This document shows, in pieces, positions 1 through 10,000 of a stretch of 21,882 nucleotides of DNA (positions are counted from its first letter, which is position 1; each line of letters starts with the position of its first letter). The DNA is taken from the NCBI RefSeq assembly GCF_001949145.1, contig NW_019091409.1:1348412-1370293 (forward strand), given 5' to 3'. The position numbers were made by a program, and so were the translations under genes. The stretch is from Acanthaster planci (taxonomy: Eukaryota > Echinodermata > Asteroidea > Valvatida > Acanthasteridae). The notes under the pieces are model-generated. The model saw only the letters and a program-made list of their open reading frames with translations, was not told where the DNA came from and searched no databases.

Positions 1-833
1 ATAACTTTAGAAACATGCGTACATGTACATCACAACTGGTACAATGTACATGAATGTACAGTATTCTGATTGTGAAATCTTCATTCTGAGAGATGCCAAC
101 CGTTTGCAGATGTATTGAATCGCTGTCTTGTGCTGAGTAGCTGTTCTTTCACATTTCACATGCGGCATGAACTGAGGTCATAATCACTTCCATGTTGCTA
201 TACATACATGTAACAACATGTATTGTCCCCCTTCAGACAATGTGTGAATGGGTATTTTGTTGCAAAACTACAGTATACAATGGTGTTGAGATCAACTGTG
301 AATTACATGTACATTGTACATGTACATGTAAAACCTACTCTTTTAAGGGGTTCGTGAACTGAGTGAGCGTGTACTTTTTTGTACATTGCATTTATGAACT
401 TGTAGTCATGCGAAAATGCCATGTTTGACACATGCATGCTAAACTTACCATAATACATGTACATAATTTGAATTTTTCTCCTCTTTCTTTTCTGCTCCAG
501 AAGACCATTCTTTCCAATTGATTTCTGCAATACAGCGAATTTCCTTGCGGATGCAGCGGTGGACCAATGTGTCATTTATTTTGAGCGCAGCAAACTGCCC
601 AGATCCGTGTTAATGCTGTGTGTACTATAAGAAGAGGACACCTTTGATGAAAATGGCAGTCAACCCAATGTTAAGGACTGTACATGTAAGTACGTACATG
701 AACATGTGTGTATACAATCCATCAACAATCAAAATGGGATGAGGACAGCGTACTGAAAGAGGTAGGACTATTTGTACTCCATCTGCTGGTAGCATCACAT
801 TGACACAAACGACAAACATTAATCACTAAAGCC
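1..833. other. upstream / 5' non-coding region
   Basis: No protein-coding exon is supported here. The stretch is rich in short palindromes such as ACATGTAC, with a dense run of alternating ACATGTAC units around 303-330. An in-frame TGA at 801-803 lies 33 bases before the proposed start codon at 834. This stretch may hold the promoter and 5' untranslated sequence, but I see no convincing TATA box or initiator. Reverse-strand open frames here (for example 722-1015) overlap the first exon antisense and have no recognisable protein character. Confidence 0.5.
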
Positions 834-1055
834 ATGCTGACTCTGAAGAGCCATGCGGCTAACAATGGGGCTGTGGGGAGCTCCAGGCAGCCCCGACAGC
901 CCATCGAATCCTGGACATCGAAGACGGTCAAGATGGGCGAGCGGTCCCGACAGAACGGACTGATTAACTCTCCGCGGGGCTTGTATGGCAGAGGCAAGGT
1001 GCCCATCACCAGCAAGCAAGGAGTGGGAGGAGAGTGGGCATTAAAAGAATGCGAG
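834..1055 (+). CDS. exon 1: N-terminal basic, Ser/Arg-rich segment
   Basis: It encodes residues 1-74, starting MLTLKSHAANNG and ending ALKECE. The ATG at 834 has G at -3 (gccATGc) and is the first ATG after an in-frame TGA at 801-803. No good polypyrimidine tract precedes it, so an initiator exon fits better than an internal one. The 3' end is a strong donor, GAG|gtaagc, leaving phase 0. The peptide is basic and Ser/Gly/Arg-rich (MGERSRQNGLINSPRGLYGR) with no signal peptide or membrane segment, so it is probably cytosolic and disordered. A pre-CH tail of this kind also occurs in navigators. Coding potential rests on composition, the donor and the phase match to exon 2 or to the optional exon. 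Confidence 0.72.
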
Positions 1056-4000
1056 GTAAGCTAACAGATGTAAAGCAGTTCTATGTGTATTTACGGCATC
1101 TTTCAGTTGTTGTGTATTTTTTCATTTCTGAAGTTGACTGAAATTGACAGAACAGGTGTTTTTGTACCAGTTACCGGTACACGTACATACATACTGTATA
1201 CTAGATTGTCAAACTTCCATTTCAGACATTGTATGGGCAGTGATGAAGTGAAGACATTTATTAATTTGAATTGAATCAATTAAACTTAGTGTTGTTTTCC
1301 TTGTGGTTTACAAATTCACCCAGTTTCCAAATTTTGTGTTCTGAAATTATCTGGCACCGGTACCTGTTTTACGTGTATGTATTACAGGAAATGTCAAAAA
1401 GAAGAGTCTAAAAGGATGAACCTACCGGTACTACTGTAGTATTTTGTTTGAGAGAGTGCATGTCGGGTACTAGTACATGTACATCTACATGTACCAGTAT
1501 GCAGGGCCAAACATGTATTTGTAGAGGAGGGGGCCCATTATTAGTTTTAAATTCAGGACTAGAATCTCAGAAATTCTTTAGTGCAGTAATATGTTGTTAG
1601 AGAGGGGGGTTAACCCTTGGTCACAAACTGTTAAATGCAACGTTTGTGCATACCGGTAAATTGTACGCACATGTACCTGTACTGTGGGCACTTTCACGAT
1701 CAGAAAAATGTCACACAGAGTTAATTTTTATCAGAAAAAGGTCATCCAAAGAGAAAAGGAAGTGGTTTTGAACTTCCAGAAGTTAATTGACAGTTTACAG
1801 GGCTGATATGTGTCAAATAGGCTTTGTACATTTCAGTGAACAATCTTCTCTTAGCCAACCCCATGGTAGGCCTACCCCATGGTAGGCCAACCCCATGGTA
1901 GGCCTACCCCATGGTTTTGAATAAGAATTGTCTATAGGACTGTGTTATCTTCAAACTTAGATTTTCCTCCGTAAGTTTTACCCTGGGGAAGTTAATAAAA
2001 TCCCATTAATCAAAGTCCAGCATGTTGATAAACACAGCGGGTCACAAAGAGTTTCTGTGAAATGGTCCTTATCCCCCCCATGAAGATTAAATACATGTAA
2101 TGCTCAACTGGGAGGGTTTCCCTGGTTTGCCTTTATCCATGAAGAAAGATACACAAGATAAGAGGGGGAAAATGAAACTCTGGAAAGTTTAATGTACTGT
2201 TACAGGTGCATTTACATGTATGTGTTACACTAAATGTAAAGGTTGGTGAAGCCGTTCAAATCTTGTTGACGTCAACCTTTCCTTGAAAAACCTTGAAATC
2301 ACCTCTCTGAAAACTTGAAGATGGCACTCAGTCACCCACTGTGGGACTTGTCAACCATTCATTCTGTCCTATTCATAGTCTGTGTCTTCCTTCAATAACC
2401 CTCCCAATCAATAACTACAATAGCAGGGCCATTGAAACAGACCACGCGGAATGATTAAGACCATTGAGACTAGGCGACTGGAGGGGGGTCGTTGTGCGCG
2501 TCGGTCTCAGTTATAGATTGATAGCTGTCATTAGTTATGATGGAAGCCTCTTTACTAGAGCATTAGGAAATGTTTAGTCTTTATTGTTCAATTGGTGAGA
2601 GATAATCCACCTTTTAGAAAGGTGGGCTTAACATCAGAAGGCTTTTGAGCGGTATTTGTACTGACAGGATTTGTAGACTGTAAAGGCAGTCAGAATATTA
2701 AGATGTTATATGAAACACTATACATGTGCATGTACTACCTGTACATTTGCTCAGTATTGTGTGTAATGTAGCCCGACATGTACATTTACCGTAGATGTTT
2801 TCGTTACCTCATTAATGTAATAGAAATTGGGTGTACATGTATTTGCATGCAAAAAACTTCCAAAAGTCTTTTTTTTTTATTGGTACAGGTACATACATGT
2901 ATCTGAGAGCCAGGGGCGAGATTTCTCAGCTTTTTAGCTGATTTCAGCTTTTTCTTGTTTTGGATTTCAGCTTTTTTTCCTCACTGGCTGTGTACCAAAA
3001 TGTTGGAGATTTTCACAGTTCAGCTTCTTGATACATTTTTCCGGCTATTTTCAGCTATTTTTATTATTGTTTAATCTCACCCCTAGAGAGCTTAGAGAAA
3101 AACTACAGGATATAATTCACAAATATTGAGCAGGATTTAAGGCCAGGAACCATGGGTCAAGCTGCTTGCACTTAGTTAAATGACCCTCGGTCTCCACTTA
3201 GGCTGATGTCTTGACAACTTCATGTAGAAATCTTCTGAGCAAGATGTAAATTCATAGCAACATTGATACCGGTACATGCACATGTGCTGTGTGTCCATAG
3301 TCAAAATAGGAATAAGTTTTATTTAGTAAAGTGAACAAAATTTATTGATGCTGCATGACGCTATACAACTCTTGTATACTCAGGGGGCTGTTGTTAATGT
3401 CTTTTGAACTGACTGATAAGCATAGTTGTGTTTGTGTGAAAGTGGATTGAAGATAAGCATGCCCAGCATTTGATTAACAATATTAATGGACTCTCAACCA
3501 AAACCACTGGACTAGGTTCAGGACGTGTACTTTTACTTGAGTTGCCGGTAGACAACCCTCAAATATTGGTACATGTACGGTAATGTTCTGGGGTGAAAAC
3601 AAGGACAAAACTCTTTTCATTTGTCTGTCTAATCAAGCAAATCAAACATAAAGATCTTTGGTCCGTGGATCACAAAATGTAATCAGAATCCAGGTAACAA
3701 AATGTATTCTTTACATGAAACTGTACTGGTACAAACCGTCACTGATCAATTCTTTCCTACAAAGACTGTCTCAGTCCAGCGTAATGATAAACTGTGAATA
3801 AAAAAAGACGCTTACAGTGTATAGTCCAGTGGTAGAGAGCTTTCAAAAGTGGTAAACTGGAGACTATACTGTATGTATATGTACATGTGTACATTGTGTC
3901 TACTGGTACCATAGTACATGTACATGTACGTGTACTGTTACCAGTATGCGATTTCTAGCCTTTTAAATTTTCCTTTTTTATAATTCTGATTTAATTTAAG

Positions 4001-7000
4001 CAATCCAGCCTTAAGTCTGGATGTTTTTAATTAAAATTATTAAATACTTATAATAATTATTATACTAATTATTAAATAATTAAAACTGTCACCTCAGGAG
4101 CTTTTCCTGGCGGCCGTAATGGTTAACCTTTGCTGCACAGACTAGCCATTCTGTGCATACAATGTAACACCACCAAAAGATGGACATCTTCACCAGCCTG
4201 CCTCTCCTTGCAAAAGGGGTTTCAGTGTCTGCCCCTGCCTTACAGTGGTCTGTTTGACCTTTCAAAATTGCGAATCCCAAAAGCACAGTCTCCTTTTTTT
4301 CTTTTTTCACAAACTTTACCCAGGTGATGCATTCCATTGCTGTTTGGATAAACCAGTCTATAAAGTCCCATTTCCAATTCCCAGTGAGTGTACTCAATAT
4401 CATTTCGATAGCAAACATGATAAGGCCACAGTAAATAAAAAAAGCCACTTCAATTGAACAAACAAATCTCAGACCATTGGCTTTTGAACCTCTGGAGCCC
4501 ATTTAGAAGATAACCTAAATTGTGAAGTGAATATTTTCGGATGACATTGCCCTCATGGCCTGGATGTTGTTATCAACCCGGGAACATTGTAAAAGATTTG
4601 TTTTGGGCTCTATAAGGTGCTTTTACACAGACTTTATTTATGGCAAAGATGAGTTCTGCCATAGCCAGACGTTCTTCTCTGACAGATGTTCAAGGGCTTC
4701 AGCCAACAAACAGACAGGGTAGCCAGAAGAAACTCAAAGAGGTACAGCAGGGCTAGGTTTATAAAATTCTAATGAAGTCACATGCAGGAAGGTTGGCAGT
4801 TACTAGGAAGTTGATTTGTTGGTCTATGGAGTTGTATGCATGTACCGGTACATGTACACGTGTGTGCACGAGCTCTTTACATCAGTGTTCGTTGGGGACT
4901 TGTATATATACCAGTATTGCTCTTTATATAACGGGGTTTTGCCCTTACCCAACGTACATGTACATATATTAGCCCTAACCCTCCTCAATCCTTCATCTGT
5001 TGGAGGACTGAGGAGTGTTAGGGTTAATAAACACTGTATGCTCAATGCTTGTCCGAGAGCTTGCGAAAAAAGTCACAAGCTTACTCGGGTGGGACTCGAA
5101 CCCACGACTTCCTGCTTACTAGTGCAGATGTCTTAACCACTGGACCACCGAGCTTGTCGGGGTCGGCTGGCCAGTCGTTGGGTAAGGGCAAAACCCTGTT
5201 ATATAAATTAACATCTCCCCAACGCAAAAATACATCTTGAAAAAAGTATTGCTCTTGTTTGTTTTTGTTGGTTTCTTATTTTTTACTGGTGCTGCAATTA
5301 TTTTCATTGGTTCCAGTATATCTGAATGGACAAGTACCTGTAAGCGTGTATGTATCACACAAAGTATGTCCCGAGTCAAGTACTGGTATACATGTGCCAG
5401 TACATGTATGTACATTATTTGGGCAAAGTAGAAGTTATGTACATGTACATGTAGAACTGTGTACATACATGTATACGGACACAAACTAAGGCAGACCATG
5501 TGCAGACTTCAGGCATTTCCTTGATATGTTTGTCAAATCTGACCCTTAAACGTGTGAACAAGGAAAAATGAGAAAGTTAAGTGAATTGCAAACCTGAAGG
5601 TACAAGACGTCTTAACTCACGGTACGAGTTGCCCAAGGTACGAGTCATGATCAGTCATCCAAGGTACGAGTCGCCCAATGTACGAGTTGACTCGAAAGCT
5701 TTCAAATCTATGGTGTGGCACCTTTGATTTAATATAGCAAAACATGCAAGACACAAATGATGGCACATTGTAAATTCATGGATGTTCTGAAGTACATGTA
5801 CATGTATGCAAAGCAAAGTTTGTCAAGTTGTTAGTGTACCATCAGTGCCTGTCAAATCGTACATACTGGTATCATCCCTAGAAAGTGCCTGTAAGAAAAG
5901 AACTCTAAATGAATACCGTACACAAAAAGCTTACTGAAGGCAGCCAGTTGTGAAGCACCCATACAGGTACATGTACATGTAAGTGTTCTCACATTTTACC
6001 CTCTTACTGTGTACAGTGTACCGGTAGTAAGCTCTTGTCACTTGCCACAGTATTGGGATATCACCATTAAGCAAATTTTCACTATGGGGTTAGTTACCAT
6101 AATATTATTCCAGATGTTAAAGTCAGTCATGGGTCCGTTAACAGGATGATTCTATCATTCTGTGACAATTTCCAATGGGCCTGGGATTGGGTTTGAATTG
6201 AAGGTCTGTTTTCTGCCTAGGTGAAAGCATGAACAAAAGCATGCAGAACAATTAAAGCATTCATGAATTCAAAGTCCAGAGAGGTTTTCATGCATTCAAA
6301 GTCCAGAGAGGGTATGCAAAATTCTGTTGCCTTTCCGATGTGCCTGTCAGATCTCCATTTTGTTGTAATGTACATGTAAGTTCTTATCGGTACCAAACAT
6401 GTTTGGAGACTAAATATTGACACACATACCTATTGATGGTGTTCACATCGTGAAAAAAAAATAGAATCACTTTTTGACAGTGGATGAATACCAGTAGTTT
6501 GCAGTGCATCCTGTGTTACCATGGTGACATGGTTTGACATTGTCTGTATTTGTACATGTTCACTGCTCTGAACTTACAGCACATGTGTACATGTACATGC
6601 ACATGCATACATGTGTATGCTACAAGTGCACTGTAAGCCATGTAAGCTGTAGTTCATGAAGTATATGTACGGTACAAGTAAGCCTACATGTACGCTTGAA
6701 TCAGGTTAGCAAAATATTTGTTTCAAAACTCAATTCTGATCTTTTTTAAAATCCTAATCGATGCTGACACTTTTTCATACTTGTACTTGAAAATTTGTCA
6801 AGTTTACACTTGTTAGTTACAACCCTAACAATACACGTGTATGCAACAAGATTCTTTGGGGTCAGGGATAATACTTTTTAGCACTGGTCATGGGGGCAAG
6901 AAATACAAATACAATTAAGCAGACGAGGGTTTCAGCAAGTTCGTTGACATCAATATTTTCAGAACATGGAAGTTTATAGAAGTTGGTCAGCACACTGGTT

Positions 7001-10000
7001 TGGTTTCCTCTTTTATTACCACAAGGGAGTGTCCTTGCATTTGTATAGAGTGAGGTGTATTTTTTGTACTGGTTGAGTTTCTTCATTTTAGCAGTTGTTA
7101 GATACTTCAATGAAGAGATTTCATTCAGTGTGGCTTGCCTCATGCTGCGCTGGCTGTACATGTACGGTGTGTAGGTCCCAGGATGAGGAATAGACAGATG
7201 CCAAGACCCCCCCCCCTCCCCTGGCAGGCCCCTTCATTGTTTGTTCTTGAATAATAAGAATGGTCTTTTTGTCAACAATTGCCTGTAATCTGTAGGCACC
7301 AAGGGGTTAATCCTTTCAAATTACACAAACTCACCTGTGCACCAACATACCTATACACCAGCAACCAAGGATGTGTGCCAGTGCATTAGGGACAATTTTA
7401 CCAGCAGGCTTAACTCACCTAAACTATGCAATCTGTGATCATCAAAACAAAAATCCTGGAATACTTGTCTAGATTATTCAGCAAATTTGTAACAGGCATC
7501 CTTTCTTCTGGAGAATTTCATACATACATGTACTTCTACATAGTTCAAAGTGTTTATTAACAAGGGATACATAAAATAACAGAGGGATTACATGTACATG
7601 TACATCCCACAATGCGCAACCAGTGCCCATAGTTCTGGCCCAAAGCCACAATGATTTCTTTGGCAAAGCGGTTGGGCTTCACAGCACCACAGGCTGCATC
7701 AGACAGCAATCACAACCTCTTTTTTCTGGTCTGGCAGGAGCACACGACATGGTTGAATGGCATTCTCAAGAAGCACAAGTCGCGGCCAATCAGCGACTTG
7801 AGGAAGAGCATCTCGGATGGATTGACGTTGGTCAACATCTTGGAGATTTTATGTGAGTACATGCACATGTTCATGTGTATTTTTATACATGTATAGTATA
7901 GGGCTTGTATTTAAAGTTGAATACATAAAACAGATAGTGATACTGTACATCAAACTTGAATTGACAAGTATTTTTTCATAACTTTTCCCATTTTCAAGGG
8001 CGTGACCAGTTTTTATGACCTGTTTTTGATAGTGCCTATGCATGCCCGATTAAACTCACTGTAGTTTTACTGTTGATGACAGTGCTCAGTGTCGTTTCCA
8101 TGGGATGACCCATCAAGGAACTACCAATACCACCCATAAATCACATTCTTTTGTGTTTGTTTGTTTGTTTGTTACAATGAGAGATCCTTTCCATCGTTTT
8201 GGCCCAAGTCACTTATCTGTTGGGCACAATATACCTATTTCTCTTTAATGACATAAACGAAAGAGGTTATTCTTGTTGAATTCTAACATGTCTGAAGCTA
8301 GATCCAGTGGGTCATGTCAGATAACTTACTGGTTGGTCATCCTGTAATAATGGGCCATGCAGGACCTAGATTGTTTCATCTAGAGACATAAGAGTGGCAA
8401 ACCAGATTACCAAATGAAAATGATCACAGACAAGAGTACAGTGTGCATCCCAAATGAGTTTTTTAATTGACTGACAAGTTTAAAGAAGACCCGTAAACCC
8501 AAAACAATTTTTCTAGGTGGCAGTGTGAAGAGCACACCGAACATTTTAATCCACGCCGACAGTATATTTTCACAGCAGCCTGGAAAGAGTTGAGATGTCA
8601 TACCATGTATTTGCCAATTGTTTTGTGCACACACTCTAACCAGTGGAGACTGTGGAGATGACCATGTTGAATTCAAGTGTGGCCATTGTGCACGCATTCC
8701 GAAATTTGTATCCTTGTGGAGGCATGGCTTTGTTCTCCAGTACTAATTCGGTCGTATGTGAAACGATGTTTTCAAAATGCTCTCATCTCAACATGAATCA
8801 CTCTCCTGGACTGAAATTTCGACCGAATGTCCCTGATATGACAAAAATTCAATTGGCGACAGATTCTTACACATTAAAAATTTTTCTTTTTTAAGCACTT
8901 TCCAAATATCAGTTTTGTGCAATCCTTGTGGAGACCTATTCACCTTTAGAAATCCCTTGTAGAAACCTGTTCAACCCATTCTTCTGGGTCTCCACAAGGC
9001 ACCAGATTTCGGCACACTGTGTGTGCCTGAGTAGTACTAGGATGTTCTTTTATTATGACTCTGGCAGGGCCATGGGCTGCAAAAATGAAGCTATATGTAC
9101 AAAGTACAGTGAGAAGTGTGGCACACATGGAGAAGGATTGCAGGGTCTGGAGAAAGTACATGTATTTAAAACTTGGCCAACAGACTAATCCAATTAGATG
9201 CCATAACTGCCACAGCACTGCACTTCAAAGGCACATTCTTCAGTTTGATGTGCATGTGTATTTGGCAAATCATGACACCTTATTGGTTGAAGAGTCATGT
9301 ACCGGTAACATGCACATACGGTACCACCTGTCCACAAGCATTGTGCCACCGCAGTAATGGCTTATAATTCTGACCGTCAAACTACATGTACCGTACATTA
9401 GACAGTGACCTCTTTCAAGCCAAAATTACACCCTACATGTACATGTACCTGGGACTTGTTTGCTGTGAAATAATATTTCCCACAAAGTGGTCAAGTGATA
9501 ATTTAAGTGATTGTACCCACACCGTGTGGAGGTTCTGCTGTCTGTGTTAAACCGCTTGTTTACTTTCACATCATTGCTTCATGCTCTATTACACCAGTAA
9601 ATTTACGGTATGTACTTGTACATGTATACATGTACACCTGTACTTGCTCATTGAGATACATGTAATAATCCCAATATTCCCTTGAAATGAAAATGCAGAC
9701 TTGACAAATGTTGAGAATTTACTGCGAATTCCTTGGAAGTTTGCAACATTACCAGTGCATGTACATGTATATGTACGTGCAAAACTGCACGTATGTGTAA
9801 AACTGCACGTACGTGTACCCACAGAACTTCCCATGAATGAATAGTCTTTATAAACAATTACCTTCCAATGCTGCTGTAAAATCGTACGATAATTTACAAG
9901 TGCTCTCAGTAAAGTGCCAATTATATAAACAATTTCGAACCAAGAGTTGGAAGTTTAATTGTTGTTAGATAAATCAAAATGAGTAATCGCTGATCTTGAC

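Larger units (their letters stand above)
1056..4630 (+). other. intron 1, first part (repeat-rich, no other gene seen)
   Basis: This runs from the exon 1 donor to the optional exon. It holds many ACATGTAC and ACCGGT palindromes, a 16-bp tandem array at 1855-1915, a poly-T run near 2870 and a very AT-rich palindromic tract at 4022-4085. A 137-codon reverse-strand frame at 4089-4502 has no recognisable family and no splice context, so I do not call it a gene. Otherwise I see nothing in this stretch. Confidence 0.6.
4923..5207. mobile_element. inverted-repeat (MITE-like) element carrying a tRNA-like SINE head
   Basis: The two 32-base ends are reverse complements with one mismatch. The left end begins TTTATATAACGGGG and ends CTTACCCAACG at 4954; the right end is 5176-5207. 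A second, nested inverted repeat occupies about 4973-5026 (CCCTAACCCTCCTCAATCCT against AGGACTGAGGAGTGTTAGGG). The tRNA-like block at 5083-5153 lies between the ends. No open frame longer than a chance run is present, so the element would be non-autonomous. I could not find a clear target-site duplication, so the exact boundaries and superfamily are uncertain. A SINE nested in, or captured by, a DNA transposon is a plausible reading. Confidence 0.72.
4742..7737 (+). other. intron 1, second part (repeats, no other gene seen)
   Basis: This lies between the optional exon and the first CH exon. It contains the 285-bp inverted-repeat element with tRNA-like sequence (4923-5207), a degenerate GTACGAGT repeat cluster (5621-5695), a 27-bp direct duplication (6267-6311), a C-run near 7207-7216 and many ACATGTAC units. 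A 99-codon reverse-strand frame at 6862-7161 includes a stretch like SLYTNARTLP. That recalls the start of some LINE endonuclease regions, but it is too short and unsupported to call. Confidence 0.55.

Noticed and set aside
4089-4502. 137-codon reverse-strand frame with hydrophobic and aromatic residues
   Set aside because: No family recognised, no splice-site support, and it lies in an intron; the length is plausible by chance.
5083-5153. Functional tRNA gene on the minus strand
   Set aside because: The anticodon loop is about eight bases, acceptor pairing is incomplete and it sits inside a repeat element; a SINE head is a better reading.
6862-7161. 99-codon reverse frame containing SLYTNARTLP, recalling LINE endonuclease starts
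   Set aside because: The resemblance is only about ten residues, without catalytic motifs or a following reverse transcriptase.
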